Shown here piece by piece: positions 10,901 to 22,921 of a stretch of DNA of 64,000 nucleotides. This DNA is from Cunninghamia lanceolata (taxonomy: Eukaryota > Streptophyta > Pinopsida > Cupressales > Cupressaceae), in NCBI GenBank assembly GCA_027924645.1, contig BSBN01000297.1:9796001-9860000 (forward strand), in the 5' to 3' direction. Both the position numbers and the translations under genes were made by a program. The notes beneath the pieces were generated by a model. The model saw only the letters and a list, made by a program, of their open reading frames with translations, searched no databases and had not been told where the DNA came from. Position 1 is the stretch's first letter. Every line of letters starts with the position of its first letter.

Positions 10901-13900
10901 CTAATAGATCAGACTCCCCCTTTCATTGTTGTCATGAAGATTGTACCCAAATGCTAAGCTTAAATGCTCAGCAATCTCATGAAACCTGGAAACACCTTCA
11001 AGCCTATGGGTATGCTCATAGTGAAGATGAATCTCCAGACTATGGGTTGGTTCCCTTTTTTATTCTCCTAGAGACTAATGAATTTTGAAGGAAAAGGGTA
11101 AGAAAGATGACTATTTTGAAAATCAAAACTAACTCTAGGAGGTGATTGCACCAAAATGATATTAAAAGGATAGACTAATTAACAATTGGTACTTCAAAGA
11201 TTTTATCACACAACTCAATGAATGGAAATTTTTATCACATAAGTATTTCAAAGGGAGGCTCACTGAGTTGTCTCTTAGTGGGAAAGCTATGTTTCACAAC
11301 TTGAAATGCAAGATAATTGTTTGCATAGCCTAAGACCTATAATGTCAAGTGCCTCTTTGTGTTTGCAGTAATGAATGAGACAAGATTAAAGGTTTTGATT
11401 GTTTAAAATAAATTTAAATTTCATCCAAATCATTCATTAATGCATATAAACTGATATGAGAAGGTAAAATGCAGATCTCCTAAGTAATGAAAAGGACAAT
11501 ACTATAAAATGATAGAAAAAACCTATAAAACCTACTGTTATCAATAAAATTGGTAAAAATGAGTTACAAAATTTTATGGCTTCTCTGTAATGTGCAATAG
11601 GAAGCCTAAAATCAAGAACTGGGAGAAAAAAATAAGTTTCTCCTCCTATACTATAAGAAAGAACCTCCAAGGGACTCTCCTGAGAGAACTACAATAAACT
11701 CCACTCCAAAATATCTCTCTCACGAGCAAAATAGAAAATACCTAAAAAAAAGGGGCTCAACTACTCCACAACAAGATAAAATAGCTCCAAACTATCCCTC
11801 TCATTCTGTTTGACCAAGAAGAACTCCAAAATCACCTTCAATTTGACCATAAATCAAGGAAAGTCACTCCACAACTCTAAATTTGTATTTTAGTTTAACT
11901 CTCTCTCTATTTTTGCATGACTGAGAGGCAAAATTAACTAAAATAACAATTATTAAATCCAATCAATATGATTGACTTAATAATTTTTATGTGATGCATG
12001 ACTTTCCCTTATGTTTATTACATAACACATATTAAATCAATTTATAGTTCATTGCATTTAAAAATTGGTATTTACCATTTTTTGTCTAATGATGATGCAA
12101 ACATATGGATTGAGTTAAATCTGAAAATAATGATAATTACAGGTAAAAGAAATAACCCCCTTTCCCATTCCACATACCAAAATTAACTCCCTTGGTCAAC
12201 CTGAGTCAAGCTCTCAATGCAAAAAAAAAACTCCATGCCTAGTCACTGTGAGGCCGTTCAGAGTGTTTAAATGCTTGATGCATTTGACTAAGTCAAAAAA
12301 AGAATTTCTTATTCCTTCCATAATTTGCCACGCTGATTGCAATAATTCTTGCTCACTTTGCATTATTTACTCCTTTGACTTTTTAAAAGGCATCATTATC
12401 TTCATGAAGAATAAGATCAAAACATATGAATAAAAACATGCCCATCATGCCCTATACTCGACACCTCTGACCCCTTGCAATGATTCTTGTTTTTTGACTT
12501 AAGGCTTATAAAAAAACCCTTAGCATTTGTAACCCATCATTCACCTGAACCCTTGTAGACACCATGCTATGATTACTAGGTTTTGATGAGTTATATTATT
12601 TTGACCCTCGTGTTATTCGGATAGCAATAATTTTATTAAAAATCCTCAGAAAGAAACCCATCATCAGGTTAGGTAAATTGGCCAACTAGAGACAGAGCCC
12701 TAAAAAACTTATCATTTTACATTGTATCTTTCTTTTGGTTACTACTCTGCCGCCACCATGTTTAGGGTTTCTGATGGTTTAAGGGTCATTTGAGGGTCAT
12801 TCTAAAGCAATCTTGACTATGGATTTCATCCATTCTATTACTTTGTTCCTCATGTAAGTCATTCTTCCTTTTTTGCTAAGTTCTTTCAAACACAAAAAGG
12901 CATAGAAGAACTATCTATTCACTATTTCTGTATAGTGTTTTTCTTTTTGTGTTGGCTACTCTTATGCTGTGAGGAAACAAAAAAGAAGTTTGTTTTGCAT
13001 TTCATTGTGCCTTTTTGCAACAAAAATGATGAAAAACTCTCTGTATTCGTTACTTTTGCTATCATTATTGTTTTCATGCTTGCATCTTTTACTTCATTTT
13101 ACTTTGGTTTATGAGATTAAAGAAAACAAGAAATCCTTTGTGTGAAAAATGGTAAGATCCTATCCTTCCTCTGCTAGAGATACCCCTTTACCTTGTTTTG
13201 TCTTCATCATGAAATTAAAGGATAAACCCTCTCTTGTTTGCTATTTGGGTGAAAAAGAAGAAAGCTCTTATATTTCTATATATTCCTCCCGTTTTTCTTT
13301 GGTTCATGCTATAAGAATCTTTGGGGCTTGAATGAATTCAAAATAATTTGAATAACTTTGTAGGAGCTCAACAAGTCCTTAGTTATTTTTCAGTCAAACA
13401 TTGTTTAACTATCTTTATGTTGTTATTACATACATTTCTACTGTTGAATTCTTGTCGTATTCCTATATTTGGTAGATTCTCTGAGTTAGTCTCATGAAAT
13501 TTAAATAACTCTTTATCTCTGCTATCCTTCAAACCATGTAGATTTTCCTAAAATTGTAATAGATGTGTGAATGAACCAAACCTACCTGAAAAATCTGGTG
13601 CAACATGTTCTTATAAGTGTAGTAGCTAAAATATACTGATGAACTTCTCCAATAAGAGTTAAAGAGCTCTATTTATCCACATTGTGTAAACATACTGCTC
13701 AATAGTAGACTGCATATTTCTGCTCCTTTCATGCTTATGATGATTGTGAAGACCTAACTCTCTTGCTTTTATTATACACTGGTAAACATGGTAAAGAAAA
13801 TCTTTGCAAGAATAGTGAACACTCTATTTTCATGATGTATTGTGTCTTACATTGTCATATCTCAGTTTTCTCGTAGTCATTTAGATTGTCACATAGTTTT

Positions 13901-14109
13901 TAGAGTCTTCAGTCTTTTAGCTCTTGACAAAAGTCTTTGAATCTTTAAATGCTTCATGTAGGTGAATAGGATGCATGTGCAGACCTCATTGTTCCTTGAT
14001 AGATCTTTGTTATTTCTTTCTTGACTAGTACCTTGTATTCAAACCTCAAACTACATTAGAGGTTTCAAAAGTTTAGATAAACTCATTAATACCCTTTTGT
14101 TTTGATTAG
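10901..14109. other. Unassigned sequence, no gene recognised
   Basis: AT-rich DNA with short open frames that show no motif (10885-11088, 11437-11670, 11998-12186, 12248-12433, 13149-13331). A TATA-like stretch, GGCTTATAAAAAAACCC, is near 12506. I found no LTR ends, pol motifs or tRNA-like sequence. Part of it may be internal sequence of the gypsy element whose 3' end is at 14.1-17.74 kb. Confidence 0.5.
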
Positions 14110-15653
14110 GGACCTTTACCTGGCGGTTGGTGCAACTGGCAGCTGCACCTGTACCTGTGCCTGTGCTGGCACCTAAGCCTGTAGTTGTGCCTGTACTTGT
14201 GCCAGGGCTGTCTGTGCTGCTAAGGCTACCTGTGTCTATGCCTGGGCTATGGCCTTAGGCCGTGCTGCATCCCTATCCCTCCTCAATCGCACCATCTGGA
14301 GCTCTAATCAAGTCCTCTAGCTATCTCCTCCTGTAGCAGTCGCTCAGCTCTCTGCAAATCAATCTCTACGACAGGGCTCACTGCCTCCACCATCTCCACA
14401 TCAGCCTGTTGGCCGCTGCCCTCTCCACCTACCTACTGCCTAGCTGCTCGGGCCTGCCATCTCATCCTAGCCTCCCCACCGAGGACTAGTACCTCCCCCA
14501 CCACCCCTGCTACACCTGGTGTAGTCAGTCTCACTAGTCTTTGTGTCTGCCAATACTGGTCATACTCTGGCAACGTCCCTGGGTCTGCTAGCCCTGTGTC
14601 CCAATCCCATCTCACGGGGACAAGTCCCCGTACCTCTACAAAAGCTGTCGCCACTGGGATCTCTGCATCCCAGTCTCCTCCCTTTCTCCGTGTCTGGGCA
14701 TGTGTCGCCTCCCCCACTGTAGTCCCTGTGGCAATCCGAACTGCCTAAGTACCCGCTCTAGTAGGTACCTCTCTATCGCATCTGTCTGTCTCCTGAATAG
14801 ATACCGTGCCTGTCTGCAATACATAAGCTACTCGTGCTCATCCTCCCACTCCTCGCAAAGTAGCTAGGGCCTCCACACAAACAAGTCCATCTCGTCGATC
14901 TGCCGCCTCCAGTGGCTAACAGACCCCATCCTCTGATGTGTAATCACTCCATCATATAGGAATGCATAGGGCTCGCCTCTATCCTGATGGTGCTATACCA
15001 TGGGTCAGATCACTGGAATATGCTCCCACGCCTATACCTGTAACAAGGTCACCCCTGATGAGAGGCTCCTGCCTCTTTTGTACACGTAGTGATGCATGTC
15101 GTGATACAGCTGTCCTAACACACATGGGCCCCATGCATACTGTCGGCCATGGGTGAACATCCTGGATAGTACAGTACCCTAGCCAACTAATAATCCTCTA
15201 GATCTCCTGTCAGGACACAAGAAGCCACCAATCAATGATGCCACTATCCATTTGATCCTGTCACAGAGTCTCGGGACGTCTACCCATTGAATTTCCCCAT
15301 CATCTATCCAAAGGTCATCTATGCATGAAAACCTCCACCAAGCCTGCCTCGCCTCGTGCCAGGTAAAAGTCTACTATCTCTCCATCAATCCGAATCCTCA
15401 GGATGCGGTACACATCCTCCAGTGTCACTATGGCCTCCCCTGTCAGAAAATGAAATGACGAGGTCTCACTGTGATATCGCTCCACAACTACTGTCACTAG
15501 GGTGAGATTCGCCCTAATGTGTGTTAGGTGCGCAACGTGCCATAATCTGACATGCTCCAAGAATGTGTCCTCCTCCTAGGTCAGCTGTACAACCTCATGC
15601 GCTATTGGGTGGTGTCGCTCTCGTGACATCATTGGTGGCATAATCCTCTGCAT
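14110..15653 (-). pseudogene. Plant mobile domain (PMD) protein, antisense ORF of a gypsy element
   Basis: Plant mobile domain proteins are plant-specific; some are cellular silencing factors (MAIN/MAIL1) and many lie in transposable elements. The minus strand from an ATG at 15653 reads MPPMMSRERHHPIAHE and, after one stop, VRLWHVAHLTHIRANLTLVT, VVERYHSETSSFHF, GEAIVTLEDVYRIL and RIDGEIVDF. This is the classic PMD start (ERW.PET..FH...GE.T.TLEDV...LGL..DG). Further on, ERVLRQFGLPQG (about 14755) and PEYDQYWQTQRLVRL (about 14560) match the C-terminal part. A Gly/Thr/Ser-rich tail ends near 14110. Stops and frameshifts split it. The region is clearly richer in G+C than its surroundings. It lies antisense about 1 kb upstream of a polypurine tract and LTR, the place where Tat-type gypsy elements carry extra antisense ORFs. 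Confidence 0.75.
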
Positions 15654-15810
15654 CCACAACAAAGCACTTGTCAGTTCTTCATTACCAAATTCCTCAAATC
15701 CTATCTACACCTCTGCTATGCTATGCAACCCCAACCATCCCTTTCCCCTTTGGTAGCCTAGGATAGGCATCCCTTTTCTCAACCCCCAATTCTACTTTTC
15801 TTCTACTTAA

Positions 15811-16155
15811 CCAAAAGCGCTTTGTTCTATACAAAAGCGTTGTACCTCCCTGCCAAAAGCGCCACACTGTCTATCCAGACATGCTGCGTTTTCTCCACCA
15901 AATGCGACTTGTTTACCAAAAGCGCTGCACCCACATACCAACCATGCCTTTCTACACTACCAGAAGTGACATGATTTCTTCTATCCCCACCAACCGCGCT
16001 ATTCTACCTTACCCAAGGCGCTTCACTATATCTCCATAAGCGCTGCAGCATACTGCCAAACACGCTACGGCACTGACCAGTAAACCATACACACTGTGTT
16101 TTTACCAAAAGCGCTCTACCTAACTACCAAATGCGCCACACAACCCTAAAGTGCT
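15811..16155. repeat. Field of degenerate 12-mers, ACCAAAAGCGCT
   Basis: About a dozen exact or near copies of ACCAAAAGCGCT (for example 15810-15821, 15915-15926, 16104-16115, 16126-16137) spaced irregularly by roughly 10-40 bases. Spacing is not a multiple of three, so it does not look like a peptide repeat. It sits between the PMD start and the polypurine tract. Confidence 0.7.
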
Positions 16156-16654
16156 TTTGGTTGACATGCAAATTCTCCCTAGACCTAGCCCTAATCTACC
16201 CTCAAACGATAAATTCAAATGGGGTTTTCAACCACTTACCACTGCTGGAGCTCCTGTTGGCCTCCTGTACGTCCGCACGAGCTCCGCCTGATGTCTGTGT
16301 ACTGGAATCGGCATCTCTCCTCACTGTCTGCTCCTTCCACTCAACCTAGGTTTGGAGGCTCTACTCTATCAATCTAGAACCTCTTAGTGTGCAAATGAGG
16401 ATTGTGGTCCCCATGGGACCTATTTATAGTCTCCCTCCCTCATGTTTTCTTCTCTTCCCACCCCTTTCTGCTTTTCCTCCTACATGGTCACACACTCTTC
16501 TAGTCAAGCATCAACACTGTTCCTCTGTTGCTTCCCTGTCTTCCCGCTCAAGTGGGCATATGCTGGGGCAACTACCTACAGTGGGGCATCAAAAATTGTA
16601 TCATGTCTTCAACAATTAATTTCTTTGACGCAACGCTGCAAACTACATTGCATC
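16156..16654. other. Gypsy 3' untranslated region
   Basis: Open frames at 16131-16349 and 16389-16728 overlap but show no known motif. Position between the PMD ORF and the polypurine tract suggests noncoding element sequence, perhaps carrying the promoter of the antisense ORF. Confidence 0.4.
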
Positions 16655-16668
16655 AAAGAGGGGCAAAA
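16655..16668 (+). promoter_or_regulatory. Polypurine tract of gypsy element
   Basis: AAAGAGGGGCAAAA directly precedes TGTAGACACC, the LTR start. The same pair occurs in reverse at 43541-43564, which confirms the border. Confidence 0.8.
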
Positions 16669-17740
16669 TGTAGACACCCTAAAATGACCACGTTATTGCA
16701 CTACTTGCATTTTGTCATTTCTTCCTAAACACCTGCACTCAACATTAATTAAATAAATCTAATTATTTAATTAATTTCACCAAATTCTTCTAAATCACAT
16801 ACTTTTGACATTAATTAAATTAAATTCCTCTGTTATTCTTCCACAATTAAATAATTTTCATTATTTAATTAATTCAACAAATTCCCTCTTATCTACAATT
16901 AAATAATTCTTAAATTATTTAATTAAATCAAAATTATTCCTCCAAAATCATGCACAACAATTAAATAAATTTATTTATTTAATTTGCTTTCAAATCTTCT
17001 AAATTAAATAATTCTAATTATTTAATTATTTCTTCCAAAATATCTTCTCTAAATTTAAATAAATCAATTATTTATTTAAATTGCTTTTTCTTCTAAATTT
17101 GAGTTATCTCTAAAGTAACTCAAGCTTTCTTGCTCATGCAAATTAAATATTTCTAATATTTAATAAAGTAAAATATCTTCATTTCTCATGCAAATCTCTT
17201 CTTCTTGTTTTAAACCACTTAGTTGACTATTACATTCTGTTGATTGCTTTAACTCATTCTTCTATTCTTGATAACTACTCTCATGCAAAAGAAAGCAAGT
17301 CACATGTCTTCTTCTTATTTGTTGCACGTTCCTCAACTGTTCTCCTCCGTTGATTCTTCTGAATTATCTGGACCATTGATCAATCATGTTTGAAACCTAT
17401 ATAAACCCCCCTCATCTCCTTCATTGAGTCTCTCTCTTCGATCGTATTCTCAGGCATACTTGACAGTGCTTTGAGCATACAACGCGTCGATTAGCAACCT
17501 TACGATCTCTTAACATTGATCTTTGAGCACATTGAGCACACTACTTGCTTGTTGCAGCTATGGTTTCACAACTTGATTGAGCAATCCACACTTCTCCAAA
17601 AGGGAACAATACAGGTTTTGGTAAGAGCTTTCATTTGTCTTTTGATTTTGTGATAATGGCTTTTACTTAGATTGGTTCACTTTATGTGATTGGTTTTTGG
17701 TTTTATTAGTTTAGATTTAATCGATTTTTCCCCATACACA
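16669..17740 (+). mobile_element. 3' LTR of gypsy element (1072 bp)
   Basis: It begins TGTAGACACCC after a polypurine tract and ends ATACACA, so it has TG...CA ends. The middle (16740-17180) is a run of TTAATTAAATAA-type AT palindromes typical of this LTR type. A TATA box, TATATAAA, lies at 17398-17405, followed by CCCCCCTCATCTCC, a plausible transcription start region. It abuts gypsy integrase sequence at 17741, meaning it inserted into, or replaced part of, that older element. The 5' LTR was not found. Confidence 0.7.
17398..17405 (+). promoter_or_regulatory. TATA box in gypsy LTR
   Basis: TATATAAA about 340 bases before the LTR end, in the usual U3 position, with a C-rich transcription-start-like region after it. 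Confidence 0.6.
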
Positions 17741-18652
17741 GCACCAACACATGAACTTTAGCCTATCACTACTCCATGGCCTTTCTCGTAGTGAGGTCTT
17801 GATCTCATAGGAAAAATCCATCCTACTTCATCAAATGGTGATAAGTTTATCATAACTACCACTGAGTACTTCACAAAGTGGGTAGAAGCAATAGCAATGA
17901 CTTAAATTACTAGAAAACAAATATCTAAGTTCATCTTACACTATATCATTTTCTGGTACAGAGCTCCTCAAGCCATTGTCACTGATAATGGTCGTCCTTT
18001 CAAGAACCAAGAGGTTAGAGATCTTAGTAACAAGTTTCATATGCAACATAGATTCTCTACACCTTATTATCCTCAAAGTAACAGCGAAGCCGAGGCTTCT
18101 AACAAAACAATTATCAAGATCCTCAAAAAGACAATCAAAGAAACTAGTCATGATTGGCATATACAACTTAATCCTGCAATGTGGTCTTATAGAACAAATA
18201 TGAGAACCCCAACTCGAGCTACACCCTATGATCTTGTGTATGGTACTAAAGCTATCCTAGCTATTGAGGTTGAGATCCCCTCACTGCGAGTATCTCTACA
18301 ACATACTATTTCAGATGAAGAATATCAAGTATCCAGACTCCATGATCTTGATCTATTAGATGAACGTCGTCTTACAACACTCAACCATCTTGAAGTCTAT
18401 CAGAACCGATTATGCCGTAGCTACAACAAAAAAATCAAAGAACACAAACTTCAAGTTGGAGACCTTGTCCTTAAATAAAATCAAAGAAATCAACAGCACC
18501 GAGAGAAACACGGCAAGTTTGAACATAATAGGCTTGGTCCTTTTGTCATCACATTAGTTTATGGATCAGGTGCATACACTCTCTTAACAATTGAAGGCAT
18601 TCCCTTGGAGGAACTAGTTAATAACATTCATCTCAAGAAGTTCTGTCCATGA
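17741..18652 (+). pseudogene. Ty3/gypsy integrase C-terminal part (copy 1)
   Basis: Integrase joins element DNA to the host genome. The reading contains GLDLIGKIHPTSSNGDKFII, EYFTKWVEAI, then PQAIVTDNGRPFKNQEVR, STPYYPQSNSEAEASNKT and WSYRTNMRTPTRATPYDLVY. These are the core around the second acidic residue (TDNG), the YYPQ.N..AE box with its Glu, and the C-terminal part. The end reads KFEHNRLGPFVITLVYG, EGIPLEELVNNIHLKKFCP, stop at 18652. 145 codons are open (18041-18478); stops elsewhere break it. The usual first Asp reads Glu (TEYF), as in copy 2, so that change predates the duplication. The N-terminal HHCC part is missing because the LTR at 17740 cuts it off. Confidence 0.85.
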
Positions 18653-19107
18653 ATCTAAGTTATTCCAAGAAAAAATCCATCCTACAGTGAAAACCACTTT
18701 TTGGCACTTTGGATAACAAAAAAAATAAAAAAATAGTACAAGATAAATAATTCGTCTAATGGTGAAAACTTGGTAAACAAGCACCTTGGATAAGTACCAT
18801 AGTGAAAACCTGACAAACAGGCACTATGTGTAGCAACTAGCTCCCATCATCCGCTTAGTCTATTTCAATCACAACTTTTCATAGCATACCTCGCCATCTA
18901 TCCTATATAATCCATATCATAATCCACATGTTTCTTTGTACAAATATCATTGTCCATCCATAATAAAGGACCTTTCCATCTTCGCCTTTGCCCTATTAGC
19001 TCTCATAGTTTTGGAGTTTGTTAGGGTGATTTTATCATTTGGCACTTTAGCATCTTGTCTACATGACCGCATCCATTGCAGCTTCTCCATAATAATCCTC
19101 ATCCCAC
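18653..19107 (+). other. Gypsy segment between integrase and 3' LTR (copy 1)
   Basis: Contains two phrases GTGAAAAC..GG.AAACA.GCACC and no gene. Collinear with 60358-60821. The 83-codon frame at 18936 is incidental. Confidence 0.55.
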
Positions 19108-21037
19108 ATTGGGGGCACTTGTTAAGCCTTATTTGGAAGTGGATACTTACAACTCTAGCTCATAACACATCAAACTTTCAACTTTAAACACAACACACAT
19201 CCAACTTCAACACATGGCAAACATTTGAAACTAGGACTGACATATTAGCAATCAATCCAAGCTCAAACATCACCAAAAATATCAAAATTCACCAAAAAAA
19301 AATCAAAACATTGCAAAAATCCAAGCAATAATGTTGATCTTTTGACATCAACAATAAGCAAGAACTACATCACCATCTCTATCGTTAAAGCCTTGATCCT
19401 ATGGATATAGCGTATGTAGGCAATCTAAGATGCAAAAGAAGCACTCTGATTCAAGTGAAGACAATAGTCCCCTTTTCATCATCCATCTATCATCTTTCTT
19501 CTAATCATCCTCCAATCTATCATCTCACTTTCTTCTATCTTTCATCACTTACATCATCAATAAAACCTAGAACTACATATTCATCATGTCTTATCATCAT
19601 CGTAAATGTACTTTGATCCCATGGATATAGGGTATGTAGGCAGTCTGGAATATGAAGGAAGTATCAAGTACTTAATCACATACAATCCACACATCTTCTT
19701 CATCTTCTTTCATCTTCCATCTTCTTCTCTTTGACTAGCTCAAGTAGGAAGCAAACTATGTCTATCAGTGAAAGCTCAAGCACTTTAACTAACCAAGAAT
19801 AAGACAGAAGCTATTTGTCCACATACTTTAAGCCAACATTTTCTATAACACTTTATCACTGTATTTAACCATCAACATGATGTAGCTTTCCTCTTAACAA
19901 GGCGCCATCTTAATCCATCTAAGAGTACTTAAATTTGGCAAGAGAACATGATGACAGTATCTTTTGTTTTATCTTTTGATTTATCTTTTGTCCCTTTCCT
20001 AAGCATAATCAACACTACCTTTATCTATCATATCTTTATGAGTTAGGAGTGGGAGAAACTCTAGTATCTTCAACAAAACAAACCCTTGAAAGGCTTTAGA
20101 TGGATGTTAAAATAAGTCTTGGAAATTGTGTTGATAAAAAATTGTTGCATTATTTTCCATGCCACACCTAATTGGTATAATGGGATTAATAGGCATTTAG
20201 GAATAAGTTCTACAATAGGATTGGAGTGTCTCTCACAACTCACCACAATCTAGAGTGATATGTGATGATAGAGTGTGGGAGAGTTCTAATCAAGTGATAA
20301 CTTGATTTCATTGAGTAGTTAAAACATGTTATTTAAGATACTCACACCATACTGAATACCTTGGAAGGATTTGGTTTGGTCCTAAAGGTCATATCACAAC
20401 TCATGATAGTTGGTGAATGTCATTGAGTGACTTCATGGAGGAAGTTCTAATCCTAAAAGGCATGGCCATTGAGCTATTGTGATGACACTCGTCATCTAAG
20501 TTCTAGAGGATTCTCTCTATTTCATCTAGTCAAATTCTATATTTGATGTGACTATGAGTGTTTATAATGTTTCCTTGTGATTATTTCATTTAGTGTATTC
20601 ATGTGGATGTATATATATATATTCTTGTTTCTTGGTTTGTATGTTTCCATACTCCCTTGTAGTCTATGAGTGTGTTTTTATTCTTACATTCATCTCTTAG
20701 TATAGTGGAATGGACCTAAGACTACCACATGGTTGGTTGGTAATGTACCACAATTTGGGATTCATAGATGTCTATGATATTTGGATTACATTCCTTGAGC
20801 TTACTCATATCATTATATATACATTGGTTACACATTTCAATTTTATTTTACAATCTCTTGGTTTAAAAAGTGAGATTCACTTGACTTCCATTATCTTGGG
20901 ATCCATGTGATTTTGGAGCTTGTCATGTCGGAAAGTTAGAGCCCACAACCCCATGAACATGCCCTTAAGACGATTTCTAAACAAATCAAAAATTTAGGAA
21001 GATACCTCTTGTAGAGTGTGAAAAATATACTTGATGT
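19108..21037 (+). mobile_element. Polypurine tract and presumed gypsy 3' LTR, interrupted by copia (copy 1)
   Basis: ATTGGGGGCACT (19108-19119) precedes TGTTAAGCC (from 19120), a plausible polypurine tract and LTR start. Inside, GGATATAG.GTATGTAGGCA occurs at about 19400 and 19621, resembling the GGGTACGTAGGCA-type motif of Tat/Ogre LTRs. The stretch is cut at 21037 by a copia element and should resume at 27963. It is collinear with 60822-62705. No matching 5' LTR was found, so the LTR call is an inference. Confidence 0.5.
21033..21037. repeat. Target-site duplication GATGT, left
   Basis: GATGT directly precedes the copia LTR and recurs directly after the other end at 27958-27962. The second copia LTR at 62706 also has GATGT before it. 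Confidence 0.8.
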
Positions 21038-22314
21038 TGTTGGAATTAGCCCAGACAACTGAGAGGGGGAGTAAATCAGTTGTTCCCAAAATTAATCTTC
21101 TTTCACAATTGGCAAATTGATTAATGATGCAAACATTAAAGCATATAACATCAACACATAAGCAGAAACATAATCAACACATTTGACACCAAGATTTTTG
21201 ACATGGAAACTTGGTTAAGGGAAAAACCATGGTGGGTGTTAGCCCACAAGATTCGTACCCTTTTAAAAAAATTAAAAGAAATGGAAGGCACTTGTCATCG
21301 AGCTCATTGCCTAGAGCTCACTGCTCAAAAGAGAGGCTCACTACCTACAAGAAATTTGGATTTAACATAGAAAGAACTAACTAATAATTAGCATCTTTTC
21401 ATTCCTAGTTCAATTCCATTAATGCTCACAAAATCATCTACTTCTATATCCAAATTCTTCCTTTGACTCTTCAATTTGTACTACTTTCGCTCCTCTTGTT
21501 CTCTATTCTACTTCTAATCTTTTCTTCAGATTTAATTCATTTTGTTCAAGAATGATTTTCAACAACTCTTCAACAACTATTTGTATGCTTCATCAACCTT
21601 GGAATGATCAACAAGGTGGTCTAGACTTGACCCAGATCATTACACTGTCGGCCAAACACAACTGAGACTTGAATCTTCCTCTACAAACATACCATGCTTC
21701 ATAAAATGCTCTTAGATCATCTACAACATGCTAGAATCATTCAGTTGGCTAAGAATGGGAAGAACATCAACAACGAAAAGGAAAGTCTTTAAAAGTGAGC
21801 TCAAACATCAATGTGGACCTCCAACATAGTAGCTACATGATCCAAAGATCTTCACAAGCACATTGAATTCAAGAGAAACATCTGGACTCCTCCAACTCAT
21901 TAGAATCACTTGCATCTTTATCTGAAACCTCAAGAACACTATATGCCATGACTGTCAAACTAGAATGTTTGCTTGTAGACCTCTAATCCACTAGCACTTG
22001 TGTTGATGATACACACTAACTTCCCAAACATGCCTCTAGATCTGCAAATCGTCATTTTATAGGAACCAGTTCTACTAAGATGGCCATATCTTCCTTAGAT
22101 CTTAATGTGAACTTCTCAAATAATAACTAGAGCTTCTTTAGGCAAACCTCTACAAATCCATATTGTCCATGTACATTGATCATCATTAATTTTCTCAATA
22201 TCCTCAACAATCTGGTCTTCTAAACAGATAGTAAAATAGGATACAATTGACACCAATGGCAACAAGGATATGTTGACGTCAATGAGAACACCACTTAGGC
22301 ACATATTTGCAACA
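21038..22314 (-). repeat. Copia 3' LTR (1277 bp)
   Basis: On the minus strand it starts TGTTGCAAATATGTGCC after a polypurine tract and ends CTAATTCCAACA. Collinear with 26801-27957 and 62706-64000. Confidence 0.85.
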
Positions 22315-22330
22315 ATCTCCCCCTTTGTTA
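22315..22330 (-). promoter_or_regulatory. Copia polypurine tract
   Basis: Minus strand TAACAAAGGGGGAGAT immediately before the 3' LTR, the usual copia form. Confidence 0.85.
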
Positions 22331-22567
22331 TTGATGGCAACATATGATGTGAAAAATTGAATTCAACAATCAAGACAAGAACTTCTCCCCCTTTCTCTTC
22401 TCACTTCTATAATTACTTTCTTTACTGCTCCCCCTTACATCAGCGACTAGGTTTTCACATGACTTCGCTTCCCCTTTGACATCAATGGCAAAGGGCACAT
22501 ATTTGTTTCAGACTGATCCCAAAATTTGTATACTAACTACTCCCCCTTGAGTAGTAACTCCTTAACA

Positions 22568-22921
22568 TCAATCCAGATCACAAGATATGAATGTGAATTC
22601 CACCGGATTGATGCACCTTAGTGAAGCTAAGTTCTGATCAGGAGGGGTAATAACCCTTAACTTTTCTCTGAGATACTCAAAAATATCCTTGGGAAGAGGC
22701 CTAGTGAAGATATGTGCAATATGATCTTTGGAAGACACAAACCCCAACTTGAATTCATTCTCATTTACTTTCTCTCTCAAGAAATGAAACTTGATAGATA
22801 TATGATTTGTCTTTGAGTACAATACCGGATTATTTGAAATGCTTATATCACTTGAATTATCACAGAAAATTGTGACTGGCTCCTCAAACACAATTCTAAT
22901 ATCCTTTAACATTTGCTTCAT
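22568..22921 (-). pseudogene. Copia RNase H, C-terminal part
   Basis: 118 open codons. PVTIFCDNSSDISISNNPVL matches the copia RNase H CDN.SAI.I..NPV box (the usual Ala-Ile reads Asp-Ile), followed by KTNHISIKFHFLRE (usually RTKHI.I.YHF.RE) and the C-terminal DHIAHIFTRPLP (usual D..AD.FTK.L). The Asp to His change in the last box and missing N-terminal part indicate decay. Confidence 0.85.

Noticed and set aside
12554..12575. TGTAGACACC, same start as the gypsy LTR at 16669, as a possible 5' LTR
   Set aside because: Similarity ends after ten bases and no polypurine tract, AT-rich middle or primer site accompanies it.
12751..12793. GCCGCCACCATG, a perfect animal-type start context
   Set aside because: The frame stops after 11 codons and nothing around it looks coding.
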